Assembly: GCA_964247745.1 (NCBI GenBank)
Contig: CAXTVT010000053.1
Location: forward strand, 1 to 23,444
DNA from: RH-AL1 sp964247745
Lineage (GTDB): Bacteria; Pseudomonadota; Alphaproteobacteria; Rhizobiales; Beijerinckiaceae
Reading direction: 5' to 3'
DNA: 23,444 nt
Part shown: positions 1 through 8,701 of the stretch, one piece after another
Numbering within the stretch: the stretch's first letter is position 1
Layout of the letters: the number at the start of each line of letters is the position of its first letter
Notes under the pieces: generated by a model
Seen by the model: only the letters and a program-made list of their open reading frames with translations
What the model was told of the DNA's origin: nothing
Databases searched by the model: none
Position numbers and translations under genes: made by a program

Positions 1-58
1 GTCGCTCGCGACAAGACCTTGCAGCCGCGCGAAGACCTTCTTCAGCGGCCTGCTAAGC

Positions 59-574
59 TCATCGCTTCGGCGTTGCCGGGTTACGCGCGGCGACCGCAGG
101 TGAGGCCAACGCAGGCGGCAGCATCTGCACCGCCGACGGTCCTTGTGACGGGCTGCCTCTAAAGAGACTGTATTCAAAGGCCCGCTCGCCGCTGATCAGT
201 CGGAGGTTTGCGGCCGTGATCTGAACCACCCAGCTGCCGATGTGATCTCCTGGGCGCAGTGTCTCGGTCTTGCCCTTGTCGTTTCGATATACTACCGCGA
301 AGACGGATCTCGTGCTCTCGATTACACCAAGAAGGCGGAGCGAGGGCGGCTGCTCGATGATGGTGGGCGCTGGCGGCGCGACGTAGACGCGCGGCGGTGC
401 TACGAGAGGCGGCCTGCGCGAAAGCTCGAACAAGGGCTGTTCGACAAAGGCCTTGAGCGTCGCTTCATCAAGGGTGGCGAGCGGATTCGGCGAACGAATC
501 GCCTCCTGCGCCGCAAGCTGCCCGGTCGTCGACAAGATTGCCGCGGCGAGCGTTGCAAGGCGGGATGCGATCAT
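59..574 (-). CDS. Small GspC-like (HR-domain) T2SS periplasmic protein
   Basis: A 171-residue protein with an N-terminal hydrophobic signal or anchor (about residues 1-23). A conserved PLFELSRRPP block (47-56) and a Pro-rich linker follow, then an HR-type beta domain (about 77-140) carrying PSLRLLGV and LRPGDHIGSW. In GspC-family proteins this domain contacts the secretin N0 domain and links the inner and outer membrane parts of the machine. Usual GspC is near 270-300 residues and adds a PDZ or coiled-coil end; here there is only an Ala/Pro-rich tail, so the protein is HR-only. It is the last gene of the operon, and its ATG overlaps the gspM stop as ATGA. Databases may call this type GspN. 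A broken paralogue lies at 13834-15661. Family assignment is fairly secure; the exact symbol is not, so none is given. Confidence 0.8.
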   Translation of the reverse strand: MIASRLATLAAAILSTTGQLAAQEAIRSPNPLATLDEATLKAFVEQPLFELSRRPPLVAPPRVYVAPPAPTIIEQPPSLRLLGVIESTRSVFAVVYRNDKGKTETLRPGDHIGSWVVQITAANLRLISGERAFEYSLFRGSPSQGPSAVQMLPPALASPAVAARNPATPKR

Positions 575-1128
575 CCCGGGCCTTTCCTAAAGTGCCCCTG
601 AACCGTCAGGTCGACGTGCAGGAGACCCACTTCTTCGGAAGCTGAATTGTTTCGAGCATCGATCGGCTTCGCGCTCAAGTCGGTAGCCTCGAGCAACGGT
701 GACGCGGTCTCGACGGCATAGAGCAGGTCGCGCAGGCCCTTGTTGTCGATCGTCAGGCTCAGCTGAATCGCGACGGTGCCATCGGCCTCCTGCTCAGGGG
801 AGGCAGTAAACTGCGCCTCTTCCAGATGGCCGCCGGACGCCTCAACGAAGCGCCCGGCGCGCTCCTGCAACTCAGCACGCGCGAGGCTGGGGCTCGCCGC
901 AGCCAGGTAGAGTGCACCGGTGTCCTGCGGTCGCATCCGATGCGCCTGACGTTTGGCCACCTCTCGCACGATCTGCGCGGCGGTGGCGTCCTGCTTAGCC
1001 GCGATCTCGCGTGACCCCGAAGCCTGCGCGAGGTTGCCAACAGCCAGCGCCAACAGGAGCAGCGGCAGGCCGAAGAACAGCGCCAGCGCACCGAAGCGCC
1101 AAAACTGGGCGCGATCGAGCGCCTTCAC
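571..1128 (-). CDS. gspM: Type II secretion system protein GspM (short, M_b type)
   Basis: A 185-residue bitopic inner-membrane protein. Cytoplasmic residues 1-10 are followed by one membrane helix (about 11-33, rich in Leu/Phe), a charged helical segment (about 40-70) and a periplasmic ferredoxin-like domain ending in LLHVDLTVQGHF. This layout is that of GspM, which pairs with GspL in the inner-membrane platform. Sequence conservation in the family is poor, so the call rests on topology, length and position between gspL and the GspC-like gene. The start is a GTG whose GTGA overlaps the gspL stop, pointing to translational coupling. Confidence 0.8.
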   Translation of the reverse strand: MKALDRAQFWRFGALALFFGLPLLLLALAVGNLAQASGSREIAAKQDATAAQIVREVAKRQAHRMRPQDTGALYLAAASPSLARAELQERAGRFVEASGGHLEEAQFTASPEQEADGTVAIQLSLTIDNKGLRDLLYAVETASPLLEATDLSAKPIDARNNSASEEVGLLHVDLTVQGHFRKGPG

Positions 1129-2354
1129 GGCGCATCCTCCGCCTTGAGCTGCGGCCGGTCCGCCCCGAGCTCGAAATCGTCACGTCCAGCGCGGTCCCGT
1201 GCAATGGTCGAGGTGAACCGCACGTTGTTCAGGCCGACTGCCTCGAGCTTGCCAATCAGCGCCGGCGCGTTGCCGGAGGAGCCGACGAGGCGCAGCTTGT
1301 CGGGGTGGATCTCCAGCTCCTTGAGGTAGGTGTCCGCCGGAATGCTGTTCGACAACGTATTGATCAGCACCACCGTGGAACGGGCCGGCTGCTTATCCTC
1401 AAGCATTGCCTGCTCGCGGCTGCCGACGTTTCCGAACGACGCCGACCGGAGCAGCCGCCGCGCCTTGGCGAGCTTCTGCGTCGCGGCGTCCTGATCGCCC
1501 GCCGCACGCACGGCCAGCATTGCCGTCGCGACGAAAGCGAGAACCACGACCCCTGCTACGGCAAGCGCCACCTGCGATACGAAGCGGCGCGACTCCGTGC
1601 GCGGCGGCGTCCCCGCACCGCCGCCGAGCAGGTTCACGGCAAGCGGGAGCCGGAGCGCGCCGGCGTCGGCGCCGATTGCGGTAGGGACCAAGCCTGCGGC
1701 GCCGAGGCGCTGCAGCGGCGCCTCGACGAGATCGCGCGAGGTGGCAGTCAATGTCACCGCCACGAATCCGGCACTGGCGCCGTAGCCCTCCGCATCGGTG
1801 CGAAATCCGTACAGCACCCGGTCCGGACGCCATGGCGTCAGGCGGTCGAGCCGATGCTCGAGGATGGGGGCCAGATACTCGCGGCTCGTTGCAGGCAACA
1901 TCAGCTTGCGCTCGAGCAGCTGGGTCGGTGGCAGCCGCAGCTCCACCGCCGACCAGCGTGTCGCGGCCAGGGTGGCGAGCGCCTCGGGCGCCGTTTCATC
2001 GAATGCGCCGAGATCCGTTGCGCCATCGCGTGCGACCCGATGCAGCACGAGACCACCGGCACCGTCAGCCATCGCAACAAGCCGCAGATCGGGGAAGCGG
2101 CGTTCCAGCAGCGGTTCGATGGTCTGGCAGAAGGCCTCGACCAGCTGCGCCCATATCGCCGCGACCCGGTCCTCCGCCTTGGCCAGCGCGGGCACCCCGC
2201 GCAGGCGATCGTTCAGGCGCCGTAGATGCGGCGCGATTATGCTCGTTCCGTCGACAACGCCGCGGGCGACAAGGGCACGCGAGGCGTTTAGAGGCCTCCC
2301 GCCGGCCTTGCGCCCTTGTTCCAAATCCTCGGGTGCGGACAGCGGCGCCGCCAT
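1125..2354 (-). CDS. gspL: Type II secretion system protein GspL (PilN-like)
   Basis: About 409 residues. The cytoplasmic half (about 1-255) is the actin-like fold seen in GspL/PilM-type proteins. One membrane helix follows (about 260-283), then a periplasmic PilN/GspL-type domain (STVVLINTLSNSIP, YLKELEIHPDKLRLVG). GspL ties the GspE ATPase to the inner-membrane platform and partners GspM. Start choice: an in-frame TTG at 2360 would overlap the gspE stop, but the ATG at 2354 has an AGG six bases upstream and is preferred. The gene sits directly after gspE and overlaps gspM, as expected for an E-L-M block. Confidence 0.85.
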   Translation of the reverse strand: MAAPLSAPEDLEQGRKAGGRPLNASRALVARGVVDGTSIIAPHLRRLNDRLRGVPALAKAEDRVAAIWAQLVEAFCQTIEPLLERRFPDLRLVAMADGAGGLVLHRVARDGATDLGAFDETAPEALATLAATRWSAVELRLPPTQLLERKLMLPATSREYLAPILEHRLDRLTPWRPDRVLYGFRTDAEGYGASAGFVAVTLTATSRDLVEAPLQRLGAAGLVPTAIGADAGALRLPLAVNLLGGGAGTPPRTESRRFVSQVALAVAGVVVLAFVATAMLAVRAAGDQDAATQKLAKARRLLRSASFGNVGSREQAMLEDKQPARSTVVLINTLSNSIPADTYLKELEIHPDKLRLVGSSGNAPALIGKLEAVGLNNVRFTSTIARDRAGRDDFELGADRPQLKAEDAP

Positions 2355-2356
2355 GG

Positions 2357-4048
2357 TCAACCTGTCGTCCGCAGCACTTCGTCGACGGTGGTTAAGCCGC
2401 GAGAGGCCTTACTAAAGCCGTCCTCCACCATGGTGGTGAGCCCTTTGCCGCGGCCGGCGGCGAGCAGGCGGCTCGAGTCCGCCTTGTCGCCGATCAAGGC
2501 GCGGATCGCACTGTCGACGCGCAGCACCTCGAACACGCCAAACCGGCCGCGGAAGCCGGTCTGGCCGCAGGCTGCGCAGCCGCCGGTCTTGAAGTAGCCG
2601 TGCTCCGTCGGCGCGGCGACACCTTGGTGCCGGCAGTACGAGGCAACGACCTCGGCGGCGTCAGGATCGGGCAGCCGGCATCGCTCGCAAAGCCGGCGCA
2701 CCAGGCGCTGACCGAGCACGCCGCGCAGCACGGCGGCGACAAGGAACGGCTCAACCCCCATGTCGACGAGGCGCACCACGGCGTCGCAGGCGGTGTTGGT
2801 GTGCAGCGTCGTCAGCACGAGGTGGCCGGTCAACGCGGCCTGGATGCCGATCTGCGCGGTTTCACCATCTCGCATCTCACCGACCATGATAACGTCGGGG
2901 TCGTGGCGCAGGAACGAGCGTAGCGCGGTGGCGAAGGTTAGCCCTATAGAGGGCTTGATCTGGGTCTGGTGGACGCCGGCGATCTGATATTCGATCGGAT
3001 CCTCGACGGTGACGATTTTGCGAGAGGGATCGTTGAGGATGCCGATGGCGGTTGCGAGCGTCGTGGTCTTGCCCGAGCCGGTCGGGCCGGTCACGATCAC
3101 GATGCCATGCGGCTCGCGCAGCAGCGCCTCGATGCCCGACCGATGCGCCGGCGTCATGCCGATGCGGCCGAGGTCGAGCAGCTTGGCGTCTTTCAACAGG
3201 ATACGAGCGACCGCCGTCTCGCCGTACATCGTCGGTGCGAGCGCAACGCGAAGGTCGGCTTCGGTGTTGCGAATGGTGATATTGGCGCGCCCGTCTTGCG
3301 GCAGACGCCGCTCGGCAATGTCCAGCCCTGCCAGGATTTTGACGCGCGAGATTACGGCCGGCGCGAGATGGCGCGGCATCGTCTGGTCGAGCCGCAGCTG
3401 CCCGTCGACGCGGAAGCGGATGCGCAAGCTGTCGCGGCCGGTCTCGAAATGGATGTCGGTGGCACCGCATTCCAGCGCGCGCTCGAAGATCTGGTCGATC
3501 GCGCGCACGATGGGCGCGCCGCGCGCAAGATCCTGCAGCGCCTCGATCGAGTCGGGATCGACATGCTCGATGTCGATCTCGGGCGCCTCGGCCTCGGCCG
3601 CGGCCCGACCCTCGCGCGCGATCCTCTCGAACAGCAAGTCGAGTTCCTCGAACGAGAGCACGCACAGCCGAGGTACGGCGCCGAGCGCCAGCGTCACCGC
3701 CTGGATCGCGTCGAGCGCACCGGGATCAGCCACGGCGAGCCAAAGCACCTCGCCGTCACGGAACGGCAGCGCGAAACCCTCCCGCAAGAACTGCAGCGAA
3801 AGCTTCTCGTGGACGAAGGTGACGGCGCCCATCGCCTCGTAATCGGCTCGGGGCAGCTCGTGCCACTCGCAGGCCAGCGCCGCGAGGTCGGTGCCGGGCG
3901 AACGGCCCGAACGCCAGGCGCTCTCCATCTCGCCGATGGTACTGCCGTCGTCGCGGCGAGTTGTGCGGCTGTTCCCCGCAGGCACGCCGCGCGCGCGCAG
4001 GAACGCGGAAAAGCTCTCCGCCGGAGCGATACTGGTGTCGCGCGTCAT
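2357..4048 (-). CDS. gspE: Type II secretion ATPase GspE
   Basis: A 563-residue cytoplasmic hexameric ATPase that powers pseudopilus assembly. It has an N-terminal GspE_N-type domain (about 60-150), then the T2SSE core. Visible motifs are Walker A GPTGSGKTT (321-329), the Asp box around TVEDPIEYQ (347-355), Walker B DPDVIMVGEMRD (383-394), the His box GHLVLTTLHTN (408-418), and a tetracysteine zinc site C454, C457, C491, C494. All catalytic motifs look intact. The first about 60 residues are a weakly conserved extension. The ATG at 4048 has GGAG eight bases upstream. The gene follows gspK by 21 bp and is followed at once by gspL, so it sits inside the operon rather than at its head. Confidence 0.96.
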   Translation of the reverse strand: MTRDTSIAPAESFSAFLRARGVPAGNSRTTRRDDGSTIGEMESAWRSGRSPGTDLAALACEWHELPRADYEAMGAVTFVHEKLSLQFLREGFALPFRDGEVLWLAVADPGALDAIQAVTLALGAVPRLCVLSFEELDLLFERIAREGRAAAEAEAPEIDIEHVDPDSIEALQDLARGAPIVRAIDQIFERALECGATDIHFETGRDSLRIRFRVDGQLRLDQTMPRHLAPAVISRVKILAGLDIAERRLPQDGRANITIRNTEADLRVALAPTMYGETAVARILLKDAKLLDLGRIGMTPAHRSGIEALLREPHGIVIVTGPTGSGKTTTLATAIGILNDPSRKIVTVEDPIEYQIAGVHQTQIKPSIGLTFATALRSFLRHDPDVIMVGEMRDGETAQIGIQAALTGHLVLTTLHTNTACDAVVRLVDMGVEPFLVAAVLRGVLGQRLVRRLCERCRLPDPDAAEVVASYCRHQGVAAPTEHGYFKTGGCAACGQTGFRGRFGVFEVLRVDSAIRALIGDKADSSRLLAAGRGKGLTTMVEDGFSKASRGLTTVDEVLRTTG

Positions 4049-4070
4049 GCCGAGCGCTCCGATCTCGCGC

Positions 4071-5039
4071 TCATTCGCGCCACTCCAGTATGTAGTACGG
4101 CTGATTGGGACTTTTCGAGGCTGCGATCACGGCTTCGCCGCTCTTTTTGCGGCCGCTCTTCTCGTTGGCCTCGATCCGCACGGTGTAGGCAGGCCCAGGC
4201 AGCACCTTCGTGAACGAGGCGAGATCGCCGCCGAGCGCGGCTTGCGCGTCGCGAGCGGCATCCTCCGAGCCGGATTCGCGGGCTGCGAGCAGTTGCTCCA
4301 GCTTCAGCTTGGTCATGCCGGGGACCGAGCGCAGCGTGTCCTCGTCAGCGGTCATGATGTCGAGCCGACCATCGGAATTGTAGATCGTCAGCCTCTTGCG
4401 CAGCAGCCGCATTTCTTCAGGTCGCACGCCCTCGATGTCGCCGATGTCCTCCACAGTCTGAAGGCCGCGTCGCTTGCGCGGTGTGTTACCGGCCTGGGCG
4501 ACGCCTCCCGAACTCGCACCCAGCTGGACACCGTTCGTCGGCTGCGTTGGGCCGACACCGGCTGGCCCACCGTTCTGCGGCGGAGACGCGCCAGGCGTCG
4601 AGCCGCCAGCGTCCGGGATCGCGCCGTTGGGCGGACCGCGCAACTCGATGATGCGCGCGACGACCTCCGCCGCCGTTGCCTGGTCCATGCCTACGCCCAT
4701 CATCACGCCAGTGAGGAGCTTCGGATCGGCCGCGTTCAAGTCGACCTTGCCGGCCTCGTCGGTAACGAGCGGCGTGACGCGTCCGCCGGTTAGGCGGATC
4801 GAGCGATGGTCGACCAGCTCGGGTCGGATCCGCAACACGGCAAGCTGATAGGCGGCAATCTCCATGCCGCTCGTCAGCAGGTCGCCGGCGGCGATGTCGG
4901 CATCCTCGACGCGGGCAGTGCCGATCGTCGAGCGAACCAGGATCGAGCCAGCCGCCAACAGACCGGTCAGCATGACCGCCACCGCCAGCACGGTCACGAG
5001 GATATAGCCGTCACGCGGGCCGCGTACGCGAGGGTTCAC
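4071..5039 (-). CDS. gspK: Minor pseudopilin GspK
   Basis: A 322-residue large minor pseudopilin that caps the pseudopilus tip with GspI and GspJ. The prepilin signal is RDG followed by YILVTVLAV, with cleavage expected after Gly11. The usual Glu5 is absent, which is typical of GspK. The periplasmic part has the GspK helix-hairpin features: KVDLNAADPKLL near residue 98, and a second block near GRLDIMTADEDTLRSVPGM. Between them is a Gly/Pro/Asn-rich stretch of about 55 residues (about 135-190) that looks disordered and is unusual. The start is a GTG that overlaps the gspJ stop as GTGA. Identity is supported by both sequence and position. Confidence 0.9.
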   Translation of the reverse strand: MNPRVRGPRDGYILVTVLAVAVMLTGLLAAGSILVRSTIGTARVEDADIAAGDLLTSGMEIAAYQLAVLRIRPELVDHRSIRLTGGRVTPLVTDEAGKVDLNAADPKLLTGVMMGVGMDQATAAEVVARIIELRGPPNGAIPDAGGSTPGASPPQNGGPAGVGPTQPTNGVQLGASSGGVAQAGNTPRKRRGLQTVEDIGDIEGVRPEEMRLLRKRLTIYNSDGRLDIMTADEDTLRSVPGMTKLKLEQLLAARESGSEDAARDAQAALGGDLASFTKVLPGPAYTVRIEANEKSGRKKSGEAVIAASKSPNQPYYILEWRE

Positions 5040-5926
5040 AGCGCGGCACCCGGCAGCGGCACTCCGGGGCCTACCCCGGGCCCCTTAAGCGCGATGCCGC
5101 CGTCGGCGCGACCGCAGAACTCGTTCTTGTTAGCCACCTGCGCGACGTCATTGACGGAGAAGCCCGCGCCGTTGCCCTGCCCCTGCGTCGGCCCCTGCGT
5201 AGCACCTGGCGTCTGCGGCGCGCCAGGCGTCTGCTGAGTGGCGCCCGCCACCGGCCTGGCGTTTTCGTCGTGCCGCGCCGGCGTCTTGTCGGCGCAGCCG
5301 ATGTCGCCGTCGGCGCGCACGCCGATGCGAGCGCTGACCAGCAAGCGTGTAGAGCCGGGCTCCACCGCCTCGACGATGACGAAGGCTGGCAGGGTTGGAC
5401 CCGATGGCCAGGAGTCGACGGGCCTCGGGGCGTGCCCATCGGGACCAACTTCCCCCACGTAGAGGAAGCGCAGTCGCGCCGGACCCGTCGGCACAACGCG
5501 TCCCGGGCCGAAGCGCAGGTCGCCCCAGCCGGCGGCGGATGCCGAGAGATGCGCTTCCGCCCGCATCAGCGCCGTTCCCGACCCGCCGTCGATTTCGCGC
5601 AGCGACACCACGCGCAGCCCGTGGCCGCCGCTCTGCACTGGTGCCTCCTGCGAGAAGAACAGGCTGTTGGGTCCACCGCGGAACACGAAATCCTGCGGCT
5701 CTTCGCCGTTCCAGCGCGCGCGCTTGAGGCCCGACACGTCGCGGGTCAGGGCGGCGAGTGTGCGACCGAGATCGTCGGCGGAACCAACCGAGGCGACGCT
5801 TCGATCCGTCGCCCGCATCAGCACCGCGGCGGAGGCGACGAGGCCGACCATCACCAGCGCGCTGAGCGCGAAGGTGATCAGCGTCTCTGCCAGAAGAAAA
5901 CCGGCATCCGCGCGCCCGCGCCTCAT
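5036..5926 (-). CDS. gspJ: Minor pseudopilin GspJ
   Basis: About 296 residues. The prepilin motif is ADAG followed by FLLAETLITFALSAL, with cleavage after Gly9 and Glu5 present, then a hydrophobic helix and a periplasmic beta-rich domain (LRVVSLREI, RLRFLYVGE). GspJ forms the tip complex with GspI and GspK. The open frame extends upstream to 6034, but the ATG at 5926 overlaps the gspI stop as ATGA and gives a normal short leader, so it is preferred. The C-terminal quarter carries a Thr/Pro/Gly/Gln-rich segment with TPGA-type repeats before a Cys-containing end, making it longer than most GspJ proteins. Confidence 0.87.
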   Translation of the reverse strand: MRRGRADAGFLLAETLITFALSALVMVGLVASAAVLMRATDRSVASVGSADDLGRTLAALTRDVSGLKRARWNGEEPQDFVFRGGPNSLFFSQEAPVQSGGHGLRVVSLREIDGGSGTALMRAEAHLSASAAGWGDLRFGPGRVVPTGPARLRFLYVGEVGPDGHAPRPVDSWPSGPTLPAFVIVEAVEPGSTRLLVSARIGVRADGDIGCADKTPARHDENARPVAGATQQTPGAPQTPGATQGPTQGQGNGAGFSVNDVAQVANKNEFCGRADGGIALKGPGVGPGVPLPGAAL

Positions 5927-6585
5927 CGCACATTTCCCGCGTCGGACGGCGCCAGCTTCACGAGGTGCACCACCTCGGACTCGAGCGGACGGGCTCCAGT
6001 GGCGACCCGCAGCACCAGGCGCTGCGCCACCCAAACCGGCTTCGACGGCTGGGGCCGGCCCGTCGACGGACCGGGAACGCCCGGATCGGAGACTCCGGCA
6101 TTAGGAGCTTTTGCGGCGTCTGTAGAGGCCGCGGCGGCAGGGTCGGCGCCAAGCTTCTTATCACCCTTGGGCAGCTGCTCTTTGAGGTCCATCGCGCTGG
6201 CCTTCAACGTCCAGCGCCGGCCGTCGCGCGTCCCGGCGTAGCTGCCGTCGCGCAGGTCGCGGCGGGCGCGAAAGTCGGCGATGAGCGAGCGGGCGACGAC
6301 CTCCTCCTGTGTCCGCGCGGCGAAGACGTCGGCGCCGGCACGGGTCTGCACCACGCCGCGAAAAAGCACGCCTAGGACCATCGCCATCACGGTGAAGGCG
6401 ACCAACGCTTCGATCAGGGTGAAGCCGGAGCGATCGACCCAACGGCGCGAAGCGCCGCCGATGAAAAGACCGCAAGAGGCGCCGCCATCGACAGAACCGC
6501 GCGCAGCGCCGCCACCGTAAAAACGACGCGAGGCACCGCCGCTGACAAAAAGGCACAGAGCGGTGCAATTAGCGCGCCGACACAT
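5923..6585 (-). CDS. gspI: Minor pseudopilin GspI-like with a long leader
   Basis: About 220 residues. The prepilin core is RSG followed by FTLIEALVAFTVMAMVLG, with Glu5 present and cleavage after about residue 54. GspI is the seed of the tip complex with GspJ and GspK. The leader of roughly 54 residues is very long for a prepilin. It contains four GGA-type repeats (GGASRRFYG, GGAARGSVD, GGASCGLFI, GGASRRWVD), also visible as imperfect DNA repeats. Possible starts are the ATG at 6585 (used here) and a GTG at 6612; no ATG or GTG lies closer to the cleavage site. A Pro/Ala/Lys-rich insert near residues 140-180 precedes the last strands (VWVAQRLVLRV). Position between gspH and gspJ supports the call. 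Confidence 0.82.
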   Translation of the reverse strand: MCRRANCTALCLFVSGGASRRFYGGGAARGSVDGGASCGLFIGGASRRWVDRSGFTLIEALVAFTVMAMVLGVLFRGVVQTRAGADVFAARTQEEVVARSLIADFRARRDLRDGSYAGTRDGRRWTLKASAMDLKEQLPKGDKKLGADPAAAASTDAAKAPNAGVSDPGVPGPSTGRPQPSKPVWVAQRLVLRVATGARPLESEVVHLVKLAPSDAGNVR

Positions 6586-6982
6586 CGATCGCGCCCGAGT
6601 CTGGGTTGACACCGATCACGAAGGCCGCGCGTCCGGCGGCCAGCGTCAGTGGCCCTCCCGAGGCTCGCCCGTCCGGCATAAAACGAATAGTGGCGCCAAG
6701 CGGCCCGGCGACGGCACCCGGTGGCATCCCGACGAACGCGCCGGACGCGCGCACGAGGCCGCCGGCGGCCACTGCCGAGGTCGGCCGGCCGCTCGCCGTC
6801 GCATCGTTGCGCGCATCGCGTAGAAGCGCGCTAACGTTCATGGCTGCGATCCGCAGCGTGCCGGGTCCGGTCGGGCGCACCAGCCCTGGCATGGCGAGGG
6901 CGGCGATGAACGCGATCATCAGCAGCGCAATCATTACCTCGATAAGCGCGAAACCGCCGCGCCGGTTCTTGGAGCGGGTCAC
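6569..6982 (-). CDS. gspH: Minor pseudopilin GspH
   Basis: About 137 residues. The leader VTRSKNRRGG precedes FALIEVMIALLMIAFIAALAM, with cleavage after Gly10 and Glu5 present. The C-terminal GspH-type domain includes LRDARNDATASGRPTS and ends VNPDSGAIDVSA. GspH links the tip complex to the GspG shaft. The chosen start is a GTG at 6982. It has GAGG eight bases upstream, lies just past the gspG stop (6993-6995) and gives a normal ten-residue prepilin leader. An in-frame ATG at 7015 inside the end of gspG is the alternative; it would add 11 residues and has a poorer ribosome site. The gene overlaps the start of gspI by 17 bp. Confidence 0.85.
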   Translation of the reverse strand: MTRSKNRRGGFALIEVMIALLMIAFIAALAMPGLVRPTGPGTLRIAAMNVSALLRDARNDATASGRPTSAVAAGGLVRASGAFVGMPPGAVAGPLGATIRFMPDGRASGGPLTLAAGRAAFVIGVNPDSGAIDVSAR

Positions 6983-6992
6983 CGCGACCGCC

Positions 6993-7472
6993 TCAATCGG
7001 AACCGATGGCGGCATGTTCGGTGCTGCCGCCTTTGCCGTCGGGGCCGGCGGAGGAGATCGCATACGGCCCCGCTTTGCCGGGCACGTGGTAGGTGTAGGG
7101 ATTACCCCACGGATCGACCGGCACGTTGGCCTGCTTAAGGTAGGGGCCGGCCCAATGCGGCTCCGAGGCCGGGCGGCGTGCCAGCGCTTCAAGGCCCTCG
7201 CTGTTGGTCGGGTAGCGGCCGTTGTCGAGAAAGTAGAGGTCGAGCGCCGAGTTGAACGATTCAATCTGCAGGTGCGCCGTGCGCTCGCGAGAGCTCGACA
7301 GATAGCCGAGCACGCGCGGCCCGACGAGGCCCATGACGAGCCCGAGGATGACGAGCACCACCAGGAGCTCGACAAGGGTGAAGCCGCCAGTGGCATCGCG
7401 GCGGGGGCGGCGCCCTCCTGCCTTGCGCAGGCGGGCGCCGAGGGATGCAAGGCGGTACAACGAGGATGTCAT
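6993..7472 (-). CDS. gspG: Major pseudopilin GspG
   Basis: A 159-residue major shaft subunit of the pseudopilus. Cleavage is expected after Gly30 in ATGG, before FTLVELLVVLVILGLVMGLV (Glu5 present). The mature part has the GspG hallmarks: LDLYFLDNGRYPTNSEGLEAL, then PVDPWGNPYTYHVPG and a C-terminal SSAGPDGKGG, the loop region that binds calcium in characterised GspG proteins. The roughly 30-residue basic leader is longer than usual; no later start gives a good ribosome site. The gene follows gspF by 13 bp. Confidence 0.95.
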   Translation of the reverse strand: MTSSLYRLASLGARLRKAGGRRPRRDATGGFTLVELLVVLVILGLVMGLVGPRVLGYLSSSRERTAHLQIESFNSALDLYFLDNGRYPTNSEGLEALARRPASEPHWAGPYLKQANVPVDPWGNPYTYHVPGKAGPYAISSAGPDGKGGSTEHAAIGSD

Positions 7473-7485
7473 GGCGGGACGCCTC

Positions 7486-8697
7486 TCACTTCAGAAGGTC
7501 GTTGACGCTCATCAGCGCGGTCATCACCGAGATGATAAGCCAGGCGATAAGGATGCTGACGAGGATCATCGTCGCCGGGCCGATCACGGCGATGGCGCGC
7601 GTCAAAGCGATGTCGAGCCGGGCCTCGTAGAACACGGCGACGCGGCTGGCGCTGTCGGGCAGACGACCGCTGTCCTCGCCGACCCTAAGCATCTGCACGA
7701 CATGCCGCGGCAGGAACGAACGGCTCTCCAACGCCTCCGACAGGCGTCGGCCCTTGCGCACGTCGGCGACGACGCCGTCGACCTCGGTCGCGTAGGCTGG
7801 TAGCCGCACCACGTCGCGCAGCAGGCGTAGCGCCGTGGAAATGTCGACGCCATTGCCGATCAACACGGCGAGCGTGCGGCAGAATTTCACCGTCACCTCG
7901 TGGCGGAACACGGTGCGCGCCACGGGCAGCCGGGCGACGAGCTGGAGCCAGAGGCCGCGGCTGGCGCCGAGCTTGCCGAGCACGACGAACGCGAGCACCG
8001 TGCCGCCGATGACGATCGTGATCCCCTGCCCGTGCGTGCGCAGAAAGCGCGAGGCGTTAAACACCATCAGCGCGGTGGGATCGATCTTGTCGCGAAAGCC
8101 CTCGAGCGCGGTCTCGAACTGCGGGATGACGTAAGTGAAGATGAAGACCATCGCCGACAGCGCGGCGACGATGAGGAAGGCGGGGTAGGAGATCGCGCCG
8201 ACAAGCTTCTTGCGCATGCGCTCGATGCGCCCGCGCTCTTCGGCGAGGCTCGCCAGCGCCTGGTCAAGCCTGCCGGTGGCTTCGGCTACTTCGACCATCT
8301 TGACGTAGATCGGCGAGAACAGCCTCGGATGCTCGGCCAAGGCGGCGGAGAAGGTCTTGCCCGTGGCGATCGCCCGGTGCAACTCGCGTAGAACCTTCAC
8401 CCGCCAGCCGCGGCCGTCCATCTGGGCGAGCAGTACCAACGCCTCCGACAAAGTCACGCCGCCCTGCAGCAGCATGACGATGTCGAGCGTGAGGGAGGTG
8501 ACGTCCTCGCTCTTGGGTTCGGGCGTCAGCATGTCGCGTAGCGTGCGGCCGGAGGCGGCCCGCGCCTCCCAAGCCTTGATCGGCAGGAAGCCGGCGCGGT
8601 TCAACTCGGCGATGATGTCGCCGGGCGATCCGCCGTCCATCGTGCCGGACATGCGGCGACCGCTGGTATCCAACGCCTCGTAGCGAAAGCTCGGCAT
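7486..8697 (-). CDS. gspF: Inner-membrane platform protein GspF
   Basis: A 403-residue polytopic inner-membrane protein around which the ATPase and pseudopilus assemble. The N-terminal MPSFRYEALDTSGRRMSG is the usual GspF/PilC opening. Two T2SSF repeats follow (about 70-190 and 270-395). Membrane segments are visible near ISYPAFLIVAALSAMVFIFT, near ITIVIGGTVLAFVVLG and at the C-terminus (PATMILVSILIAWLIISVM). The length is normal. It starts 4 bp after gspO ends. No anomaly is seen. Confidence 0.95.
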   Translation of the reverse strand: MPSFRYEALDTSGRRMSGTMDGGSPGDIIAELNRAGFLPIKAWEARAASGRTLRDMLTPEPKSEDVTSLTLDIVMLLQGGVTLSEALVLLAQMDGRGWRVKVLRELHRAIATGKTFSAALAEHPRLFSPIYVKMVEVAEATGRLDQALASLAEERGRIERMRKKLVGAISYPAFLIVAALSAMVFIFTYVIPQFETALEGFRDKIDPTALMVFNASRFLRTHGQGITIVIGGTVLAFVVLGKLGASRGLWLQLVARLPVARTVFRHEVTVKFCRTLAVLIGNGVDISTALRLLRDVVRLPAYATEVDGVVADVRKGRRLSEALESRSFLPRHVVQMLRVGEDSGRLPDSASRVAVFYEARLDIALTRAIAVIGPATMILVSILIAWLIISVMTALMSVNDLLK

Positions 8698-8701
8698 GCG
8701 C

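Noticed and set aside
1011..2225. Long plus-strand open frame of 404 codons opposite gspL/gspM
   Set aside because: It is antisense to well-supported gsp genes, is rich in Arg/His/Gln as expected for a shadow frame in high-GC DNA, and has no recognisable domain.
2969..4213. Long plus-strand open frame opposite gspE
   Set aside because: GspE with all its motifs occupies the other strand; this frame is a GC-driven shadow.
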